DNA of 64,000 nt from Streptomyces sp. GQFP (GTDB taxonomy: Bacteria; Actinomycetota; Actinomycetes; Streptomycetales; Streptomycetaceae). Position 1 is the stretch's first letter, and every line of letters starts with the position of its first letter. Both the position numbers and the translations under genes were made by a program. Under the pieces are notes generated by a model, which was given only the letters and a program-made list of their open reading frames with translations, searched no databases and was not told the origin of the DNA. The DNA lies in NCBI RefSeq assembly GCF_021545335.1, contig NZ_CP089312.1, forward strand, positions 6,572,001-6,636,000, read 5' to 3'. Shown here piece after piece: positions 16,723 to 24,667 of this stretch.

Positions 16723-17818
16723 TGTTCCTCACCTCCGTCGTGTCGCGCCCGTCGGTCTCCTCGAACTCCCCGCCCCGCTCCCGCAGTTCGGCCGCGGTCA
16801 CCTCCCGTATGGAGGCGTCGCCGGTCCGGCGGAACCGGCCGAGCAGGGCGCCGGCGGCCGGGATGACGCCGTCCGGCATGAACGTCACGACGACGCCGAG
16901 GAGCAGCCCCGCCACGACCAGATGCAGAGGTGTGTCCCCGTACTCGACCTTGGAGTACTCCAGGGCGTACCCGACGATCAGCGCTCCCAGCAACGGCCCG
17001 TACAACTGGCGTACGCCACCGAGCAACGCCATCAGCACCATGTACGACCCGCTGAGGATGGAGAACTGGAAGACCGGGTCGAGGTCGCCGAACCACAGGG
17101 CGTACAACCCGCCGGCCAGCGAGGTGAAGGCGGCGGAGACGACGAAGACCACCAGCTTGTACGTGAACGTGGGGATGCCGAGCGACTGCGCCTTGTCCTC
17201 GTCCTCGCGGATCGCCTTCAGGCCCATGCCGAACCGTGAGCGGTCGATGACCCACCAGACCAGCAGGGCCAGCGCGAGCAGGGAGAGGAAGAGGAAGTAG
17301 AAGGTGCGGTGGTGCTCGGCACGCAGCATGCCGGGGAAGGGCCGGGGTACGACCAGGCCGCGCGAGCCGCCGGTGAGGGAGGCCCAGCTCTGGAAGACCA
17401 GCAGCAGGATGAGGACGAGGGCGATGGAGACGATGACGAAGGAGGCACCGCGTACCCGCAGGGCGGCGTAGCCGACCGGGACGGCGAGCGCCGCCACCAG
17501 CACGGCGGCCACGAACAGCGCGGCGAAGGGCGGGAGTTCGCCCTTGGCGACCAGCAGTCCGGTCCCGTACGCCCCGAGTCCGGCGAACGCCCCATGTCCC
17601 AGGGAGACATAGCCCGTGAAGCCGCCGACGAAGTTCCAGGAGGTGGACAGCACCGCGTAGTTGAGGATGGCGATGCCCACGGTGATCTCGTAGGGGCTCG
17701 GGGCCATGGACGGGAAGGAGAGCGCCACGGCGGCTGCCAGGAGCAGGACGCCGAGATGGACGTACCGGGGATGGACGAGTCTGGACCTGAAGTCAGAAGA
17801 ATCAGAACCGTTGCGCAA
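16703..17818 (-). CDS. ABC transporter permease, LivM type
   Basis: This 371-residue integral membrane protein has about nine hydrophobic segments, from VHLGVLLLAAAVALSF to VVAGLLLGVVVTFMP. It carries the LivM signatures NFVGGFTGYVSLGHGAFAGL and the coupling loop KAIREDEDKAQSLGIPTF. The last 45 residues are a charged cytoplasmic tail. The start is a TTG that overlaps the LivH-type gene by 17 bases. It forms the membrane pore with the next-upstream permease. Confidence 0.9.
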   Translation of the reverse strand: MRNGSDSSDFRSRLVHPRYVHLGVLLLAAAVALSFPSMAPSPYEITVGIAILNYAVLSTSWNFVGGFTGYVSLGHGAFAGLGAYGTGLLVAKGELPPFAALFVAAVLVAALAVPVGYAALRVRGASFVIVSIALVLILLLVFQSWASLTGGSRGLVVPRPFPGMLRAEHHRTFYFLFLSLLALALLVWWVIDRSRFGMGLKAIREDEDKAQSLGIPTFTYKLVVFVVSAAFTSLAGGLYALWFGDLDPVFQFSILSGSYMVLMALLGGVRQLYGPLLGALIVGYALEYSKVEYGDTPLHLVVAGLLLGVVVTFMPDGVIPAAGALLGRFRRTGDASIREVTAAELRERGGEFEETDGRDTTEVRNSERSGT

Positions 17819-18689
17819 GCCGCCCCCCGAAGAATCCCTGCGGCCTGACGGCCAGCGTGGCGAAGAGCGCGACGTAGAAGACGGTCTGCGCCCAGGTGGT
17901 GGACAGTTCCAGTTGCAGCAGGCTCTGCAGGATGCCCAGCGTCATGGCGGCGATGGCGGCGCCCGGCACACTGCCGAGTCCGCCGACGACGATGATGGCC
18001 ATCAGCGGGCCGATCCAGTGCCAGTGCAGCGAGGGGTAGATGGTGGTGTCGAGGGCGAGTGCCGTGCCGCCGACGGCCGCCGTGGCGAGACCGAGGCCGA
18101 ACCCGTAACCGGCGATCCGGTCGGTGTCGATGCCCAACAGCCGGGCGGCGTCCGGGTGTTGGATGGTGGCGCGCAGGGCCTGGCCGAACCGGCTGTGCTT
18201 CATGAGGAGGTAGAGGCCGAGCAGGGCGAGTGCGGCCATGCCGAAGGCGATCAGCTTCACCACCGCCACGCGTGCCCCGAGGAACTCGATGCTCGCGGAG
18301 CTGTAGCCGAGCCGGACCCGGCGCTGGGTGCCGCTGAACGCGTACCCGAGCAGCCCCTCGATGACCAGCGCCACCGCGAACGTGAGCAGCACGGACATCA
18401 TGGTGAGCGTCGCCGGGCGGAGCCGGGTCAAGAGCAGCCGTTGCAGGGCGACGCCCGCGGCGAAGAACAGGGGCACGGTGACGACCAGGGTGAGGAGCGG
18501 GTCGACGCCGGTCTCCCGGTGCGCGAACCAGGCGAGGTAGGCGGCCAGGATCAGAAAGGCGGAGTGGGCGATCATCACGACGCGCATCACGCCGAAGTAG
18601 AGGGTGAGGCCCGCCGCCAGGAGGGCGTACAGCCCACCCAGCAGCACGCCGAGGACAAGGCTCTGGAAGACGAGGCTCGCGGAGGGCAC
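17802..18689 (-). CDS. ABC transporter permease, LivH type
   Basis: This 295-residue membrane protein starts VFQSLVLGVLLGGLYALLAA, the LivH opening with the GxxYALxA pattern. It contains the coupling loop SRFGQALRATIQHPDAARLL and the conserved GIDTDRIAGYGFGLGLATA. Seven to eight transmembrane segments are visible. It has a GTG start and follows the binding-protein gene by seven bases. The importer class is the branched-chain amino acid/urea/aromatic acid family; the cargo here is not readable from the permease. Confidence 0.9.
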   Translation of the reverse strand: MPSASLVFQSLVLGVLLGGLYALLAAGLTLYFGVMRVVMIAHSAFLILAAYLAWFAHRETGVDPLLTLVVTVPLFFAAGVALQRLLLTRLRPATLTMMSVLLTFAVALVIEGLLGYAFSGTQRRVRLGYSSASIEFLGARVAVVKLIAFGMAALALLGLYLLMKHSRFGQALRATIQHPDAARLLGIDTDRIAGYGFGLGLATAAVGGTALALDTTIYPSLHWHWIGPLMAIIVVGGLGSVPGAAIAAMTLGILQSLLQLELSTTWAQTVFYVALFATLAVRPQGFFGGRLAQRF

Positions 18690-18696
18690 GCCGGCC

Positions 18697-19935
18697 TCAC
18701 CACTCCGGCTTCGGATAGACCAGACCGGTTTCCTTCTGCGCCTCGGGGAGCACGATCTGGATCTCGCCGCCGACCCACTGCTGGATCATGTGCGCGCTCT
18801 GCGGCCGGCCCTTGTCGTCCCACTTCAACGGGCCCACGACGGTGTCCACTTGATTGCCGCGGAGCCACTCCACCAGCTTGCTCTGGCAGTCCGGGTCCTG
18901 GGAGGCGCACTGGGCGGCCTCGACGGCGGCGGCCACCACCTGACCGGTCGTGTAGGCGTTGGCCTCGTCCTCCTCCGGCGCCTTGCCGAACTGCTCGGTG
19001 TACTTCTCGACGAACTCCTTGTTGGACGGGTAGTCGGCCTTCTGGGTGTAGCCGGTGGGCGCGAGGATGCCCTCGGTCTTGTCGCCGATGGCCTTGGCGA
19101 ACTCCGGCTGGGTGGGCGCGGTGGAGAAGGCGGCCAACTTCGGCTGGTAGTCGAGCTGTTGGAGGGCGACGATCAGGTTGACGCCGTCCTGGTACTGGGT
19201 GCCGCCCACCACCATGTCGGCCTTCGAGTCGGCGATCTGGGCGGCGATGCTGCCGAAGTCGGTGGTGTTGGGCGGGTAGACCTCGTCGGCGACGGTCCTG
19301 ACGCCGCCCTTCTCCAGCTTCTCCTTCAGCCCGTACGCGGTTCCCTGGGCGAAGGGGTCGTCCATGGCGGCGTACGCGACCGTCTTGGGACGCTCGCTCG
19401 CCGGCATGGCCAGGATGTGGTCGGCCAGGAGGTTGTAGTGGTCGTCGGCGACGGCCGGAGCGGCGTAGAAGAGGTTCTTGAAGCCCTGCTCGAAGACCTC
19501 CGGGGCCGCGCCCGCCGGTTCGACGAAGAGCATCCCGTACTCCTCGGCCAGCCGCGCGGACGGGACGACGAGCCGGGTGGAGAACGGCCCGAAGAGCAGG
19601 TCGACCTCGTCTCTGCCGATGAGTTGCTCGTAGTCGGAGACGACGCGGTCGGCGTTGGACTGGTCGTCGAGGATCTTCAACTCGACCTCGCGGCCCAGCA
19701 GTCCGCCCTTGTCGTTGACGATCGTCGCCCAGGCCTTGTAGCCCCGTTCGACACCCTTGCCGGGTTCGGAGAAGTCGCCGGTGAGCGGTAAGGAGACACC
19801 GATGACGATGGGGTCGTCGGCGGAGTCCTGGGAACCGGCGCCCGAGCCGCAGGCACTGGCGGCGAGTAACAGGGCGAGGGTGCCGGCGGTGATCCCTGCT
19901 TGTCTACGGCCTTGTTTGCGGTGCGTTCTGGTCAT
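18697..19935 (-). CDS. ABC transporter substrate-binding lipoprotein, LivK-like (PQQ-operon linked)
   Basis: This 412-residue protein has a lipoprotein signal (LAASAC, lipidated Cys29). A type I periplasmic-binding fold follows: IVIGVSLPLTGDFSEPGKGV, VELKILDDQSNADR, VDLLFGPFSTRLVVPSA and YTTGQVVAAAVEAAQ. Two cysteines in CASQDPDC may form a disulfide. Its ATG overlaps the pqqE stop in an ATGA, so it is translated directly after the PQQ enzymes. That coupling argues that the importer brings in a substrate of PQQ metabolism or of a PQQ enzyme rather than amino acids; this is inference. Confidence 0.88.
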   Translation of the reverse strand: MTRTHRKQGRRQAGITAGTLALLLAASACGSGAGSQDSADDPIVIGVSLPLTGDFSEPGKGVERGYKAWATIVNDKGGLLGREVELKILDDQSNADRVVSDYEQLIGRDEVDLLFGPFSTRLVVPSARLAEEYGMLFVEPAGAAPEVFEQGFKNLFYAAPAVADDHYNLLADHILAMPASERPKTVAYAAMDDPFAQGTAYGLKEKLEKGGVRTVADEVYPPNTTDFGSIAAQIADSKADMVVGGTQYQDGVNLIVALQQLDYQPKLAAFSTAPTQPEFAKAIGDKTEGILAPTGYTQKADYPSNKEFVEKYTEQFGKAPEEDEANAYTTGQVVAAAVEAAQCASQDPDCQSKLVEWLRGNQVDTVVGPLKWDDKGRPQSAHMIQQWVGGEIQIVLPEAQKETGLVYPKPEW

Positions 19936-21071
19936 CGCTTGACACCCCTCGTGACTTCCGTGTGGTGGCGATCGAGCCCGCGGTAGACGTAGTGCGGGGC
20001 GTCGGTCCTCGACGCTCGCGACAAGGTGCGTACGAGAGCGTGGTCGGGGGAGAGCGCGCAGGCGGGGTCGGTGCGGGCGGCGTCACCGGTGAGCGCGTGG
20101 GCCTGACAGCGGCAGCCGCCGAAGTCGATCTCGCGGCGGGGACAGCCACCGCAGGGTCCGGTCACCATCCACTCGGTGCCGCGATAGCGCTCGAAGGCCG
20201 GGGAACTGGTCCAGATCCACTCCAGGGACCGGTCGCGTACGTTCGGTACGTCGTCCGGGCCCAGCAGGTCCCGGGACGCGGGGCAGGGCAGGACGGCGCC
20301 GTCCGGGGCGACGGTCAGCGACACCGCGCCCCAGCCGCCCATGCACGGCTTCGGCACCCCGTCGAAGTGGTCCGGTATGACCCACACCAGCTCGGTGGTG
20401 CCCGCCAGTTGCTCCCGCCGGCGCTCGACCGCCTCCCGGGCGCGGGACAGCTGGTCGCGGGTGGGCAGCAGCGCGGTGCGGTTGCGCAGGGCCCACCCGT
20501 GGAACTGGACGTTGGCCAGCTCGATCCGCTCGGCACCCCAGGCCACACCCAGGTCCACGATGTCGTCGACGGCGTCGAGGTTGTCGCGGTGCAGAACGAC
20601 GTTGAGGCCCAGCGGCAGACCCGCGTCCCGTACGAGACCGGCGGCCCGTTCCTTCGCTCCGAACGACCGGTGACCGCCGATCCGGTCCGACGCCACCGGA
20701 TCCGCGTGCTGCACCGACAGCTGCACGCTGCGCAGTCCGGCGGACACGAGCGCGGACATCCTCGCCGCGCTCAACCCGACGCCACTGGTGACCAGTTGGG
20801 TGTAGATCCCGGCTCCCTCGGCAGCGGCGACGACAGCCGTGAGATCGCGGCGGAGCAGCGGCTCGCCACCGGAGAGATGCGTGGTTACGACGCCGAGGTC
20901 CGCCGCCTGCCGGAACACGTCGGCCCATTCCTCGGCGGAGAGTTCGTGTGAACGGCGCGTGAGTTCCAGGGGGTTGGAGCAGTAGGGGCAGTGCAGCGGG
21001 CAGGCGTGGGTGAGTTCGGCCAGCAGGGCCCAGGGAGGCGGCGGAGCCGTATCCGGAGGTGGGCTCGTCAT
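19932..21071 (-). CDS. pqqE: PQQ biosynthesis radical SAM enzyme PqqE
   Basis: This 379-residue radical SAM/SPASM enzyme cross-links Glu and Tyr of the PqqA peptide carbon-to-carbon, the first step of PQQ formation. The radical SAM cluster motif Cys24-PLH-Cys28-PY-Cys31 is followed by THLSGGEPLLR. The C-terminal SPASM region holds the auxiliary-cluster cysteines in KPCMGGWG, LPCPAS, CGGCPRREIDFGGCRCQ. The opening WALLAELTHACPLHCPYCSN is typical of PqqE. The ATG at 21071 overlaps the pqqD stop (ATGA); upstream readings in the same frame lie over pqqD and are not used. It is coupled to the binding-protein gene downstream. Confidence 0.95.
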   Translation of the reverse strand: MTSPPPDTAPPPPWALLAELTHACPLHCPYCSNPLELTRRSHELSAEEWADVFRQAADLGVVTTHLSGGEPLLRRDLTAVVAAAEGAGIYTQLVTSGVGLSAARMSALVSAGLRSVQLSVQHADPVASDRIGGHRSFGAKERAAGLVRDAGLPLGLNVVLHRDNLDAVDDIVDLGVAWGAERIELANVQFHGWALRNRTALLPTRDQLSRAREAVERRREQLAGTTELVWVIPDHFDGVPKPCMGGWGAVSLTVAPDGAVLPCPASRDLLGPDDVPNVRDRSLEWIWTSSPAFERYRGTEWMVTGPCGGCPRREIDFGGCRCQAHALTGDAARTDPACALSPDHALVRTLSRASRTDAPHYVYRGLDRHHTEVTRGVKR

Positions 21072-21361
21072 CTCAGCCAGCCCTCCTCGCGTACCCGGTC
21101 CAGGAACCGGGGTACCTCCTCCGCCACGGGGGCGCCCGGGAAGCGTGCCGCCAACGCGTCGACGATCTCGCCGACCTGTCGGTGCCCGTCGCAGAGCCGC
21201 AGGACATCCGCCGCCCGGCCGCTGAGGACCACTACCCGCTCCGGCAGGACCAACAGTTCCGCCTGGCGCACCCGGTCGTGGCGGAGCACCACCGAGCGCG
21301 CCAGCGCCGGCCGCCACCCGGTCCCAGCCAAAGTCCCAGTCCCAGTCCCAGTCACCGTCAT
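21068..21361 (-). CDS. pqqD: PqqA peptide chaperone PqqD
   Basis: This 97-residue peptide-chaperone protein has a winged-helix RRE fold. After a Gly/Thr-rich leader it shows WRPALARSVVLRHDRVRQAE, LLVLPERVVVLSGRAADVLR and a terminal FLDRVREEGWL. PqqD binds PqqA and presents it to PqqE. It is encoded between pqqC and pqqE with four-base overlaps on both sides. The leader, TVTGTGTGTLAGTG, comes from a short GT-rich repeat and is probably disordered. Confidence 0.92.
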   Translation of the reverse strand: MTVTGTGTGTLAGTGWRPALARSVVLRHDRVRQAELLVLPERVVVLSGRAADVLRLCDGHRQVGEIVDALAARFPGAPVAEEVPRFLDRVREEGWLR

Positions 21362-22188
21362 ACGCGCTCCTTTCGCTCACCGTGTTCGATCGCGTCGAGC
21401 AGCGACCACAGCACGTCGCACTTGAAGGCGAGGGCCGCCACGGCACGCTCCTGGTCGGCCTCGGTGCGGGCCCAGTCCAGGACGAGGCCCAGTGCCTCGC
21501 CGCTGTCCTGTCGGCCCTGGGTCTCGCGAGTACGGAAGTACGCGAGCCCGTCGGCGTCGATCCACCGGTAGTGACGCTCGAACGCGGCGATGCGCGTGCG
21601 CATGATGCCCGGCGCGGACAACTCGGTGAGGGACGCCGCGACGGCCTCCAACGGGGAGCGGAGCCGGCAGAAGTTGACGTATCCGTCCACCGCCAGCCGT
21701 ACGCCGGGCAGTACTCCCTCGCCGGACAGCAGCTCGGCCCGGTCGAGCCCGGCGGCCTCGCCCAGCCGCAGCCACCGCTCGATGCCGCCCTCTCCCTCGG
21801 CCCGGCCGTCGTGCTCCTCGATCCGCCGCAGCCACATCCGGCGCAGTTGCGGGGTGCCCAGCTTGGCCAGGACCAGGGCGTCCTTGACGGGGATGTGCCG
21901 CTGGTAGTGGAACCGGTTGAGGATCCAGCGGCGCAGCTCGTCAGGGGTCAACTCCCCTTGATGCATACGTATGTTGAAGGGGTGACGGTCGTGGTAGTGG
22001 TCGCGGGCCACGGCTCTCAGCCGATCCTCGAAGTGCCGATCCTCGAAGTGCCGATCCTCGAAGTGCCGATCCTCGAAGTGCCGATCCTCGAAGTGCCGAT
22101 CCTCGAAGTGCCGATCCTCGAAGTGCCGGTCCGCGAAGTGCCGGTCCTCGAAGCCCCTCGCGGCACCCAAGCCGCTGTCTGTGCTCAC
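21358..22188 (-). CDS. pqqC: Pyrroloquinoline-quinone synthase PqqC with N-terminal pentapeptide repeats
   Basis: This 276-residue protein is a cofactor-free oxidase that closes the ring and carries out the last eight-electron oxidation in PQQ synthesis. The core begins at about residue 57: DHYHDRHPFNIRMHQG, RWILNRFHYQRHIPVKDALV, then GEGGIERWLRLGEAAGL and FERHYRWIDADGLAYF. Before it, residues 12-56 are nine copies of an HFEDR-like pentapeptide, which makes the protein longer than the usual 230-250 residues. The start is a GTG overlapping the pqqB stop (GTGA). The repeats pass smoothly into the native FEDRLRAV helix, so they probably extend that helix. Confidence 0.93.
   Translation of the reverse strand: MSTDSGLGAARGFEDRHFADRHFEDRHFEDRHFEDRHFEDRHFEDRHFEDRHFEDRLRAVARDHYHDRHPFNIRMHQGELTPDELRRWILNRFHYQRHIPVKDALVLAKLGTPQLRRMWLRRIEEHDGRAEGEGGIERWLRLGEAAGLDRAELLSGEGVLPGVRLAVDGYVNFCRLRSPLEAVAASLTELSAPGIMRTRIAAFERHYRWIDADGLAYFRTRETQGRQDSGEALGLVLDWARTEADQERAVAALAFKCDVLWSLLDAIEHGERKERV
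22021..22153 (-). repeat. 15-bp in-frame tandem repeat in pqqC
   Basis: On the plus strand CCGATCCTCGAAGTG is repeated seven times without a mismatch (22021-22125). A variant with two changes follows (22126-22140), then a partial ninth unit with one change (22141-22153). On the coding strand each unit reads His-Phe-Glu-Asp-Arg. The exact identity of the copies, including third codon positions, points to recent slippage. Confidence 0.97.
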
Positions 22189-23093
22189 AGTTGGATCACC
22201 ATTCCGTCTCCGGCCACCTCGATGCCCCGGTCGGCCAGCTGCTTGTACTGCGGTGCGTTCGGATCGACGAGGGGATTGGTGTTGTTGAGATGGGTGTAGA
22301 GACAGCGGGCGCGAAGTGGCACCAGGCGCTCGGCGGTGCCGCCCGGTCCCTCGATCGGGAGGTGCCCCATACCGGTCGCGGTGCGGGTGGAGATGCCCGT
22401 GCGCCGGGGCTCCTCGTCGTCCCAGAACGTGCCGTCGACGATCACGCAGTCGGCTTGCTCGGCAGCGGTCTGCAGAGCGTCGGGCCAGGCGGCCAGCGCG
22501 GGGGCGTAGACGACCGTCGTCCCGTTGGCGCGATCGGTGAGAAGCAGGGCCACGACCCAGGAATCACCGTCGGGCACGGGCAACTCGGCCGCGTAACGGG
22601 GGCGTTTGGCGGAGACGGGGATCGCGCTGATCGTGAGGGACGAGTCCTCGGTGAGCGGTACGGGCCGCTCCGGGGGCAGTTCGCGCCAGGTGAGGGGGGT
22701 GTACGGGCCGAGGATGGCCTCCAGGCGCAGCCCGGTGAGCAGTGCCTCGCGTACGGGGTCGGTGGCGAGCAACTCCAGTCCGCCGGCGCCGGCTTCGCGC
22801 AGCCGGGCGATGCCGAGGGTGTGGTCGAGTTCGGCGTCGGTCAGGATCAGCCCGTCGATCGGGGTCCGCCGCGAACCGGGACCGGGCTGCAGGGCCGGGC
22901 AGTCCTCGATCTGGTCGCCGATGTCGGGGGTGGCGTTGATCAGATACCAGTGGTCGTCGGACGCCTGTACGGCGAGAGAGGCGTGGCGGCGGCGCCAGTG
23001 CGGGTGTGCACGTGCCCCGGAGCAACCGGGACACGCACAGTTCCACTGGGGTACGCCACCGCCCGCCGCGCTGCCGAGCACGTGCAGCAGCAC
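22185..23093 (-). CDS. pqqB: PQQ biosynthesis protein PqqB
   Basis: This 302-residue metallo-beta-lactamase-fold protein is thought to hydroxylate the cross-linked tyrosine during PQQ synthesis. It has HVLGSAAGGGVPQWNC at residue 4 onward and a zinc-binding CACPGC. The metal motif is LTDAELDHTLG, and further typical segments are INATPDIGDQI and VYAPALAAWPDAL. The start is a GTG 10 bases after the pqqA stop, and the gene overlaps pqqC by four bases. Confidence 0.94.
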   Translation of the reverse strand: MLLHVLGSAAGGGVPQWNCACPGCSGARAHPHWRRRHASLAVQASDDHWYLINATPDIGDQIEDCPALQPGPGSRRTPIDGLILTDAELDHTLGIARLREAGAGGLELLATDPVREALLTGLRLEAILGPYTPLTWRELPPERPVPLTEDSSLTISAIPVSAKRPRYAAELPVPDGDSWVVALLLTDRANGTTVVYAPALAAWPDALQTAAEQADCVIVDGTFWDDEEPRRTGISTRTATGMGHLPIEGPGGTAERLVPLRARCLYTHLNNTNPLVDPNAPQYKQLADRGIEVAGDGMVIQL

Positions 23094-23102
23094 GGCGGCG
23101 GG

Positions 23103-23219
23103 CTAACGGTCGCTCAGGAAATACGCGGTGACCTCCAGCGCGGTCTCGATGACCACGTAGTCGGGGGTCTGCCAGCTCTGCGCCTCTTCGTCGACCTGCT
23201 GCTGTACGGATTCGGTCAT
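23103..23219 (-). CDS. pqqA: PQQ precursor peptide PqqA
   Basis: This 38-residue precursor begins MTESVQQQVDEEAQSW. It contains the EVTAY segment in which Glu29 and Tyr33 are joined by PqqE and become PQQ. It is longer than the 22-24 residues of many proteobacterial PqqA peptides because of an extended leader. An upstream in-frame extension exists, but the ATG at 23219 has a GGAAGGCAGG region before it and gives the normal peptide. It is the first gene of the pqqABCDE run. The 293-base gap upstream, to the divergent dehydrogenase gene, should hold both promoters. Confidence 0.92.
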   Translation of the reverse strand: MTESVQQQVDEEAQSWQTPDYVVIETALEVTAYFLSDR

Positions 23220-23512
23220 GTGCCGTACCTGCCTTCCGAGGGGGGAACCTGTGGTGCAGCATCGCCAGCATCTGCCAGCCGGGTCAATGGGTCGGCGGCA
23301 AAGTGATCCGATCTCTAGTTGGCTGAAAATGCGAACCCCAAGGTCGGCTGCTGTCGGGTCTGTTGGCAAATATGCTGTTGAGATGGTAATGGCAAAGGGA
23401 TTCGTCAGGTGAAGGTATGAACCTTTGGCTTTAACCGTCCTTGGCCCTCGACCACATACCTCCTACCTTCCGGAGGGCTCTCCCCGACACCCCCACAGCG
23501 AGGAGTTCGCCC

Positions 23513-24568
23513 ATGCGCGCATTCCGAACCATCGCAACGGCCGCTGCCGTGGCCGCCCTCACCACCGGTCTCCTCGGCGCCGACAGCGGCACCGCCTCGG
23601 TCCCGTCGGCCATCCGAACCGTCTCGTCCGGCTGGACCGTTCCCTGGGGCCTGAGCTGGCTGCCCGACGGGTCGGCGCTCGTCACCGAACGGGACTCCTT
23701 CAAGCTCTTCAAGCTCACCCGGGCGGGCACGAGGACCGAGATCGGCAAGGTGCCCAATGCCGTGACCACCAGCGGCGAGGGCGGTCTCCTCGGCGTCGCG
23801 GTCTCACCGAACTGGAACAGCGACCACTACGTCTACCTCATGCACTCGGCGGCCTCCGACAACCGCATCGTCCGGATGACGTACGACGGCACCTCGCTCG
23901 GCGGCTACACGGTCCTCGTCACCGGCATCGCCAAGAGCAAGTACCACAACGGCGGTCGCATCAAGTTCGGCCCGGACGGCCACCTCTACGCCACCACGGG
24001 CGACGCGCAGAACAGCAGCCTCGCCCAGGACCGGAACTCCCTCAACGGGAAGATCCTGCGGATGACGAAGGACGGCAAGCCCGCACCCGGCAACCCGTTC
24101 GGCACACTCGTCCTCTCCCTCGGCCACCGCAACCCCCAGGGCATCACCTGGGACGCCCAAGGCAGGCTCTGGGAAGCCGAGTTCGGCAACAGCCAGTACG
24201 ACGAGCTCAATCTGATCGAGTCCGGCAAGAACTACGGCTGGCCGGTCTGCGAGGGCACCTGCTCCACCGCCGGCATGACCAGCCCCAAGCGGCAGTGGAC
24301 CGTCAGCGAGGCCTCCCCGAGCGCGGTCGCGTACGCCGACGGAGCCCTGTACATGGCGGCACTGCGCGGCGAGAGGCTGTGGCGCATCCCGGTCAGCGGC
24401 ACCAGCGCCGGCACCCCCACCGCGTACTACACCACCCAGTACGGCCGACTGCGCACGGTGGAGAAGCTCCCCGGCAAGAACAGCCTGTGGCTGGCCACCA
24501 CCAACGCCGACAACAACGGAGGCGAGCCGGACGGCGCGGACAAGGTGTTCCAGGTCGATCTGCAGTAG
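23513..24568 (+). CDS. Secreted PQQ-type sugar dehydrogenase (glucose/sorbosone dehydrogenase family)
   Basis: This 351-residue protein has a signal peptide (residues 1-29) and a single glucose/sorbosone dehydrogenase propeller. Visible motifs are WTVPWGLSWLPDGSALVTER, GEGGLLGVAVSPNW, the sugar-site region YHNGGRIKFGPDGHLYATTG, LGHRNPQGITWD and YGWPVCEG. Compared with the 700-residue enzyme at 12042-14144 it is a minimal form close to soluble aldose sugar dehydrogenases. The ATG at 23513 has GAGGAG before it. It is divergent from pqqA across one intergenic region, so enzyme and cofactor are probably co-regulated. Confidence 0.9.
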   Translation: MRAFRTIATAAAVAALTTGLLGADSGTASVPSAIRTVSSGWTVPWGLSWLPDGSALVTERDSFKLFKLTRAGTRTEIGKVPNAVTTSGEGGLLGVAVSPNWNSDHYVYLMHSAASDNRIVRMTYDGTSLGGYTVLVTGIAKSKYHNGGRIKFGPDGHLYATTGDAQNSSLAQDRNSLNGKILRMTKDGKPAPGNPFGTLVLSLGHRNPQGITWDAQGRLWEAEFGNSQYDELNLIESGKNYGWPVCEGTCSTAGMTSPKRQWTVSEASPSAVAYADGALYMAALRGERLWRIPVSGTSAGTPTAYYTTQYGRLRTVEKLPGKNSLWLATTNADNNGGEPDGADKVFQVDLQ

Positions 24569-24667
24569 GACGCCGGCCGGCCGTAACCGGGTGGTGCAGT
24601 AGGCGGCGGGTCCCCCGAATGGCTCGCCGATGCGACAGGCGTCGGGGCTGGGCCTTCACTGGAGAGC

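Noticed and set aside
15150-19935. Branched-chain amino acid transporter
   Set aside because: The family is right, but translational coupling to pqqE makes an amino acid substrate unlikely, so no liv gene symbols were assigned.
21072-21446. Longer N-terminus for PqqE
   Set aside because: The extension is low-complexity and antisense-like over pqqD and pqqC; the ATG at 21071 overlaps the pqqD stop and begins the normal PqqE sequence.
22021-22153. Regular short repeats that could suggest a CRISPR array
   Set aside because: Units are directly adjacent 15-mers without spacers and encode an in-frame pentapeptide inside pqqC.
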